A stretch of DNA of 64,000 nt from Mucilaginibacter frigoritolerans. GTDB lineage: Bacteria > Bacteroidota > Bacteroidia > Sphingobacteriales > Sphingobacteriaceae. The DNA is taken from NCBI RefSeq assembly GCF_007830615.1, contig NZ_VLLI01000015.1, positions 62,001 through 126,000 on the forward strand. The letters run 5' to 3'. Of this stretch, positions 59,045-64,000 are shown piece after piece (the stretch's first letter is position 1; every line of letters begins with the position of its first letter). Position numbers and translations under genes: made by a program. Under the pieces are notes generated by a model. The model was given only the letters and a program-made list of their open reading frames with translations, was not told the DNA's origin and made no database searches.

Positions 59045-60394
59045 TTATTTCCCCTTACGTTGGATCATCACCTTTACGGTTTTATAAATAATATTCATGT
59101 CTGAGTTCAGGTTTATGTTTTGAAGATAAATCAAATCATATCTCACCCGAGTACACATTTGATCGATATTTTCTGCATACCCGTAATGAACCTGTCCTAT
59201 AGAAGTTAATCCCGGTTTTAAACGAAGTAGTTTCTTATAATGTGGTGTTTGCTCAACAATCTTTTCGATAAAATGTTGTCGTTCTGGGCGCGGCCCTACT
59301 ACTGACATTTCACCTTTTAACACATTCCAAAATTGGGGTAACTCGTCTAACCGCGTTTCTCTCATTATCCTTCCCCATTTAGTAATACGTGGATCATTGT
59401 CTCTGGATAACTGTGGGCCAAATTTTTCCGAGTCAATATACATACTTCTAAATTTGTATATATGAAATGGTTTTTCGTGCCTACCAATTCTTTCTTGTTT
59501 ATAAAAAGCTGGACCTTTAGAAGTTATTTTTGTTACTACGTATAAAATCAAAAACGCTGGAGCCCCAATTATCATTACACCTGTAGAAAACAAAACATCA
59601 AAACACCTTTTTAAAATTCTTATTTTAAAACTTATTTCTGGGTGAGATGTAATATGCAAAACAGGTACACTATCATAGTTAACCAATTGTGCATAATTAT
59701 TACTGAGTATTAAATCTGAAACAACTTTAATCTTTATAAAATTCTCATCTCCTATACGAATTAACTTCTTCAACAACTCACCATTCATTTCTTTATAACA
59801 GATAAATATTTCATCAGGCTTTTTTATGAGAATGTTATTTATCAGAATATCTTCAGACATAGTAGATATTTGATCTTCAGTAATAAAATCTGTTAAATCA
59901 TATCCGTATTCCGGATGATGAGCGAAAGAATTAACTAAACGATCTGCGATATTTTTATCTCCAATTATTAAAATCTGACGGTGATTATATCCTTTTTTTC
60001 TATAGAAATCCAAAAAGAAAAATAACAATGACCTGTGTATAATTATTAACAAAAAGAACAAAGAATAACTTATCATTACCTCTGATCTGGAGATATCATA
60101 CACTTTAAAGAAATATATAATACTGAAAACAAGTAAGAGATTGTAAATAAGAGTAAGCAAAAATTTGTTTATAGTGTCTTTTAGTACTAAAGGGCGTTTT
60201 ATACTGAAATTTTTTGAAGCTAATGAAACAACTATCCATGCAATGTTTACAACGGCTATGAAAATTGCTGAGGTATTTTGAATATGATAGGTGTCAAACG
60301 TTATTAGATGCGAATTATACAAAGCTATGTTTAACAATAACAAATCAGAACCAAACACGGCTGCTGGTAAATGTTTTGAGTAGCGTATAGACAT
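59045..60394 (-). CDS. Undecaprenyl-phosphate sugar phosphotransferase (WcaJ/polyprenyl glycosylphosphotransferase family)
   Basis: A 449-residue membrane enzyme that starts exopolysaccharide synthesis by transferring a sugar-1-phosphate to undecaprenyl phosphate. Four N-terminal helices (about 12-130), a CoA-binding-like soluble domain (about 135-240), a fifth hydrophobic segment (about 270-292) and the bacterial sugar transferase domain follow: FYKQERIGRHEKPFHIYKFRSMY, RDNDPRITKWGRIMRETRLDELPQFWNVLKGEMSVVGPRPER, LRLKPGLTSIGQVHYGYAEN. It lies at the distal end of the polysaccharide cluster, all on the - strand. The sugar cannot be stated, but glucose or galactose is usual. Confidence 0.92.
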   Translation of the reverse strand: MSIRYSKHLPAAVFGSDLLLLNIALYNSHLITFDTYHIQNTSAIFIAVVNIAWIVVSLASKNFSIKRPLVLKDTINKFLLTLIYNLLLVFSIIYFFKVYDISRSEVMISYSLFFLLIIIHRSLLFFFLDFYRKKGYNHRQILIIGDKNIADRLVNSFAHHPEYGYDLTDFITEDQISTMSEDILINNILIKKPDEIFICYKEMNGELLKKLIRIGDENFIKIKVVSDLILSNNYAQLVNYDSVPVLHITSHPEISFKIRILKRCFDVLFSTGVMIIGAPAFLILYVVTKITSKGPAFYKQERIGRHEKPFHIYKFRSMYIDSEKFGPQLSRDNDPRITKWGRIMRETRLDELPQFWNVLKGEMSVVGPRPERQHFIEKIVEQTPHYKKLLRLKPGLTSIGQVHYGYAENIDQMCTRVRYDLIYLQNINLNSDMNIIYKTVKVMIQRKGK

Positions 60395-60521
60395 AAGGTT
60401 AGTTTTTTTGTAAAGTTATAACAAATTAATCAATTAAGTAAAATAGTATTAAAAAAAAGCCATTTCAATGAAAATATTTCATTAAAATCCCCTTAACAAT
60501 AATAAGGCCAAACCACACTGG

Positions 60522-61631
60522 CTATTTCCTATTATCAACTATTGTTGCTATAAATTCACTTAGTTCCTTACTAAAGCGTTGAGACGAAAACAAAGACGCA
60601 TGTTTCGCTATTTCGGAAGGGATAAAAATATTTAAATTATTTTCAAAATAATCAACGGCTTCGGTTATAGAAGAGACAGTTTGTTCATAATAGTATACAC
60701 CTGTTTTGTTGTCAACAACAGTCTCCTTTACTCCGCCTTTACCATAGGCAATAACTGGTGTTCCGCAAGCCTGTGCCTCAACAGGTAAAATACCAAAATC
60801 TTCTTCGGCTGCAAAAACAAAAGCTTTAGCCCGCGATAAATAACTTTTCAACACATCTAACGGCTGATATCCCAATAAAACAGTGTTACTAGCAGCTATT
60901 TTTTGAATTCGCTTAAAGTCCGGGCCATCACCCATTACAAAAAGTTTTTTATCCGGCATCTGGGCAAATGCCTTTACAATAAGATCGATTTTTTTGTACG
61001 GAACAAACCTTGAACAGGTAAAGTAAAAATCTTCTTTAATTTCACAGAGCTCAAAACTCTCCAAATCGACATTTGGATAAATGGTTTTACTTTCTCTCCT
61101 GTATATTTTTTTTATTCTTCTTCCAATGTAATCCGAATTCGAAATAAAATAATCCACCCTGTTTGATGAAATAACGTCCCACTGGCGCATACGGTGCAGT
61201 ACCATTTTAACAAAGAAACCCTTCAATCCTTTGCTAAGGCCTAAATCTCTAATATATTGATGGTAGAGATCCCATGCATATCGCATGGGCGAATGGCAGT
61301 AACAAATGTGTATTTGCCCCGAATGTGTTAATACTCCCTTAGCAACGGCATGCGATGAAGAAATAATTAAATCGTACGAAGAAAGATCAAATTGTTCTAT
61401 TGCCAACGGGTACAGTGGCAAGTAATTTCTATACTTTGTTTTAGCAAAAGGCAGCCTTTGTATAAATGATGTAAATACTTTATTGTTTTCTAACCCCAAT
61501 GTCTTAATAGTTTCTTTCTGTGCTACTAAAGTGTATATATCTGCCTGCGGATATAAAACAGCAATTTCTTTAAGAACATTTTCAGAGCCACCAATTACAG
61601 TAAACCAGTCGTGTACAAGTGCTACTTTCAA
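60522..61631 (-). CDS. Glycosyltransferase family 4 (GT4), TTG start
   Basis: A 369-residue cytoplasmic GT-B transferase. It begins at TTG 61631: the conserved GT4 opening KVALVHDWFTVIGGSENVLKEI follows immediately, and an in-frame TAA lies just upstream, so no earlier ATG is possible. YCHSPMRYAWDLY and the donor-site block EDFGILPVEAQACGTPVIAYGKGGVKETV (E-x7-E motif) are clear. It resembles the WbaZ/WcaI-like mannosyltransferases that act early in capsule assembly, but the sugar is not certain. It follows the acyltransferase gene by 3 bp. Confidence 0.9.
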   Translation of the reverse strand: MKVALVHDWFTVIGGSENVLKEIAVLYPQADIYTLVAQKETIKTLGLENNKVFTSFIQRLPFAKTKYRNYLPLYPLAIEQFDLSSYDLIISSSHAVAKGVLTHSGQIHICYCHSPMRYAWDLYHQYIRDLGLSKGLKGFFVKMVLHRMRQWDVISSNRVDYFISNSDYIGRRIKKIYRRESKTIYPNVDLESFELCEIKEDFYFTCSRFVPYKKIDLIVKAFAQMPDKKLFVMGDGPDFKRIQKIAASNTVLLGYQPLDVLKSYLSRAKAFVFAAEEDFGILPVEAQACGTPVIAYGKGGVKETVVDNKTGVYYYEQTVSSITEAVDYFENNLNIFIPSEIAKHASLFSSQRFSKELSEFIATIVDNRK

Positions 61632-61634
61632 AAT

Positions 61635-62165
61635 TTATTTATTATTTATAACAAAATTATCATGGGGTAATTTACAAACACTATTGGCAGGTATATTATT
61701 TATTATTAAACAATTGGCTCCGATAGTAGTATAATTACCTATATTAATATTACCCAAAAGTATAGCTCCCGTACAAATTATACAACCCTCTTCAATCACC
61801 GGATACCCGTCGCTGGGGGATATTATGGGTCCTACTCCTCTTCTTCCTAAAGTTACACCATGAAAAAGAATAACATTCGACTTAATTTCAACTCCCGATC
61901 CAATAACCAAGCCCACTCCGTGAACAATTACAATGCCACCATTTATTTTTGCCTTATAATCAATATCGATCCCGTACAGTATTTGCACTATCCGGGTTAA
62001 AATCGCCGGTAATACTGGTATCTTGTACTTGTAAAACAAATTGGATAAACGGTAAAATAACAAAGCATGGAATCCCCTGTTAAAAAAAAAAATTACAGCC
62101 TTATTTACCAATGAAAATCTTTTGCCGGCTTTCAGATCTTCATTTATCTCTCTAAACAAGTTCAT
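61635..62165 (-). CDS. Serine acetyltransferase-like hexapeptide-repeat acyltransferase
   Basis: A 176-residue protein. The N-terminal helix region (about 1-60) includes FYRLSNLFYKYKIPVLPAILTRIVQILYGIDID, similar to serine O-acetyltransferase and colanic-acid-type acetyltransferases. From about 70 on is the left-handed beta-helix: IVIVHGVGLVIGSGVEIKSNVILFHGVTLG, GYPVIEEGCIICTGAILLGNINIGNYTTIGANCLII, PANSVC. The His of the HGV segment is the expected catalytic residue. Within a capsule cluster, O-acetylation of a sugar is more likely than cysteine synthesis. It overlaps the upstream GT4 by 14 bp. Confidence 0.87.
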   Translation of the reverse strand: MNLFREINEDLKAGKRFSLVNKAVIFFFNRGFHALLFYRLSNLFYKYKIPVLPAILTRIVQILYGIDIDYKAKINGGIVIVHGVGLVIGSGVEIKSNVILFHGVTLGRRGVGPIISPSDGYPVIEEGCIICTGAILLGNINIGNYTTIGANCLIINNIPANSVCKLPHDNFVINNK

Positions 62166-63186
62166 TTATATTTTTTAATACTTTTTGACCTGATTCAAGC
62201 CAATTAAACCTTTTTAAATTTTCTTTCCCCGCCAAGGTTAATTCTGTTTTAAGTTTATTGTTTGTTAACAAATTAATAATTTTTTCTTTTATATCTTCAA
62301 TATTATATGGGTCTGCATACAAGGCAGCATCCAAACAAACTTCTCTGTGAGCCGAAATATCTGATACAATTACCGGACATCCCATACTCATCGCCTCCAG
62401 AGGTGGTAAACCAAACCCTTCATAGAAACTTAAATATATAAAAGCTTCCGCGTATCGCATTAGTGAGGCCAGTTCATCATCTGAAACATAATTTTTTATT
62501 ATAATGCGCTCGGAAAGAAGCGTTTCATCTAATTCAAAATTATCCTTCTTTAATCCAACAATAAGCAAATTAACCTTTTCGTCGACATCTTTATAGGCCT
62601 TTAAAAGATTATTTAAATTCTTTCGGGGATCTAACGACGAAACACTAAGCAAATACCTGCCAGTCTCAATTTGCTCAAAGTTATTATTTGTATTTAAATT
62701 AGAAGAATTATATACAACCGTTATCTTATCTTGTTTAATATTAAGGTATTTAAGAATATCTTTTTTTGATGAATTACTAACAGTAAATAGTCTCAAGCAT
62801 CTTTTTGCAATATGCGGGATTAAAAAGTTATACCATAAATAAAATGACCACGAAAACCATCTTGGGTTCACTCTATAAGACATGTCATGTATGGTAACTG
62901 CCTGATTTTTATAAAAGATCATTCCGGTATTGCAGAAATTAACCAGTAATGGTTTACCTTTTGATCTCAAATAAAATCTCAAATCAATCTGTTCCCAAAC
63001 AACGCCTTTGTTTTTGCCTACCACTATCGCCCCCAGTTCTCTGGCTAAATCGCTATCAATTACATCAAAGGGGGTAACGAAAACGATTTCACTGTTCAGC
63101 TTATGCAATACTTTTGATATTTCTATTGCGAAACGTTGAACACCGGTTACCTTTTGTGTAAGAAATCGTGCGTTTACAATTATCAT
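62152..63186 (-). CDS. Glycosyltransferase family 4 (GT4)
   Basis: A 344-residue GT-B enzyme: VNARFLTQKVTGVQRFAIEISKVL at the start, VTIHDMSYRVNPRWFSW, YLLSVSSLDPRKNLNNLLKAY, and the donor site FIYLSFYEGFGLPPLEAMSMGCPVIVSDISAHREV with the E-x7-E motif (Glu of YEGFGLPPLE). It resembles the mannosyltransferase A type of glycan clusters. It overlaps the acyltransferase by 14 bp and starts 33 bp after the polymerase stop, so the cluster is one transcription unit. Confidence 0.9.
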   Translation of the reverse strand: MIIVNARFLTQKVTGVQRFAIEISKVLHKLNSEIVFVTPFDVIDSDLARELGAIVVGKNKGVVWEQIDLRFYLRSKGKPLLVNFCNTGMIFYKNQAVTIHDMSYRVNPRWFSWSFYLWYNFLIPHIAKRCLRLFTVSNSSKKDILKYLNIKQDKITVVYNSSNLNTNNNFEQIETGRYLLSVSSLDPRKNLNNLLKAYKDVDEKVNLLIVGLKKDNFELDETLLSERIIIKNYVSDDELASLMRYAEAFIYLSFYEGFGLPPLEAMSMGCPVIVSDISAHREVCLDAALYADPYNIEDIKEKIINLLTNNKLKTELTLAGKENLKRFNWLESGQKVLKNINELV

Positions 63187-63219
63187 TATAAATTGATACG
63201 TTATTGTAAATAATTAAGG

Positions 63220-64000
63220 CTAACTAACTTTAACTCTGAATGCATAAAAAATGAGCACAATAACAGGTGGAAGGGCATAGATTGATAGCGTAAAAAACTC
63301 AGAAAGCGAGGCAAATATGGATATATTTATTACAATAATTACAGTTGCTACTAAAATTGATTGAGACTTGTATATCCAATATTTTGTAAACTTCAGAAAC
63401 AAACCTTTTAAAAATCCCGACAGAAAACAAAATGCTACCACTCCTATCCACTGAAAAGAAACATATCCCCAAAGTGGGGCAGCAAGACGTTTTCCACCCG
63501 AAATTAATGTTGTAATATCTTCACCTGGATTTGTAACCCTCAATGTATAAACTGCGGGATTCCACTCATAATGACTTGGTATAAGCCCACCCAGCACTGT
63601 TCGACCATATGTCCATAATGGATTTTTATTAAAAAAGTCCATGAACGTTAACTGGTCTTGAATATCTATCGAGCCGGCTGATGCGATGCGCCAAAACAGG
63701 TGATCATCCTTAAAATTTGAACTCACCTTATCAAAATCCCGTACGCCAATAACAAAATAAAAAACAGAGCTAAGCAGATAAATTGAGATCAGAAAGACTA
63801 TCAAAAATGTAAATGTCCATCTGTTTTTGAACGACATGATTATTGCTACAGCTAAAACCACTCCGCTAAATGCCGGTCCGCGCGATAGCGATACTGACAT
63901 TAATGCAACAGCTATAATTGCCCCCAATAAAAAGGGCTTCTTCTTTTTGTCATTATACCACACTATAATAGCAATAGGAGTAACGGTAGTAAGGATAAAG
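63220..64000 (-). CDS. O-antigen/oligosaccharide repeat-unit polymerase-like membrane protein (cut by window edge)
   Basis: The frame is open to the end of the window: upstream of a GTG at 63963 it continues in frame as hydrophobic residues (FILTTVTPIAIIVWYN), so the real start lies outside. Several membrane helices are visible (FLLGAIIAVALMSVSL, WTFTFLIVFLISIYLLSSVF, ILVATVIIVINISIFASL), with SRGPAF and, after a soluble loop, SGGKRLAAPLWGYVSFQWIGVVAF. This fits the Wzy-type O-antigen polymerase family, though sequence signatures of this family are weak. It precedes two GT4 genes. Confidence 0.75.
   Translation of the reverse strand, partial: FILTTVTPIAIIVWYNDKKKKPFLLGAIIAVALMSVSLSRGPAFSGVVLAVAIIMSFKNRWTFTFLIVFLISIYLLSSVFYFVIGVRDFDKVSSNFKDDHLFWRIASAGSIDIQDQLTFMDFFNKNPLWTYGRTVLGGLIPSHYEWNPAVYTLRVTNPGEDITTLISGGKRLAAPLWGYVSFQWIGVVAFCFLSGFLKGLFLKFTKYWIYKSQSILVATVIIVINISIFASLSEFFTLSIYALPPVIVLIFYAFRVKVS

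Overview
The window looks like chromosome from a Bacteroidota bacterium of the Sphingobacteriaceae type (Mucilaginibacter/Pedobacter-like). This is inferred from three SusC/SusD pairs, lipoproteins with short hydrophobic leaders, an ECF sigma/FecR pair, Bacteroidota-type Rhs genes and TAnnTTTG-like -7 boxes. No database search was possible, so genus is a guess.

Layout. (a) 1-1676: two alginate-lyase-family genes on the + strand, the first cut by the window edge. (b) 1755-13185: a starch/maltodextrin utilisation locus on the - strand: SusC, SusD, SusE-like lipoprotein, GH31 alpha-glucosidase and GH13 alpha-amylase, preceded by a SusR-like (DUF6377) membrane regulator. The SusC gene is frameshifted exactly at a pentanucleotide tandem repeat; losing one unit restores a 996-residue protein. 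(c) 13389-24814: universal stress protein, DUF2147 protein, then two copies of a DUF4266-DUF3570 module, one headed by an ApbE flavin transferase and one by a thioredoxin-like protein, then a two-component system, a sterol-desaturase-family hydroxylase and a DUF2911 protein. (d) 24889-38461: a second SusCD locus with an ECF sigma factor, FecR anti-sigma, two tandem paralogous SusCD pairs, a PI-PLC-like phosphodiesterase and a PHP-domain hydrolase.

(e) 39101-53409: the most unusual part. A three-gene Rhs unit (tail-fibre-like protein, Rhs-like protein with PKD domain, Rhs protein with Sec signal peptide and its putative immunity gene) is followed by a tail of silent toxin-tip/immunity cassettes. 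Each orphan tip lacks a proper start codon, lies just after an in-frame stop, and opens with the same Asn-rich/Gly-Gly junction (NANxGG or a close variant) found where the active Rhs core meets its tip. One tip looks like a Tae4 peptidoglycan amidase, another carries a zincin HExxH motif, and one has an internal stop. The junction DNA is 17 bp identical between the active gene and the farthest cassette, which suggests tip switching by recombination.

(f) 54293-58190: a second two-component system divergent from a TPR-esterase. (g) 58187-58879: an integrase remnant next to a tRNA with a CAU anticodon, probably the scar of an integrated element. (h) 59045-64000: the end of an exopolysaccharide cluster (sugar-phosphate transferase, two GT4 glycosyltransferases, an acyltransferase and a truncated polymerase).
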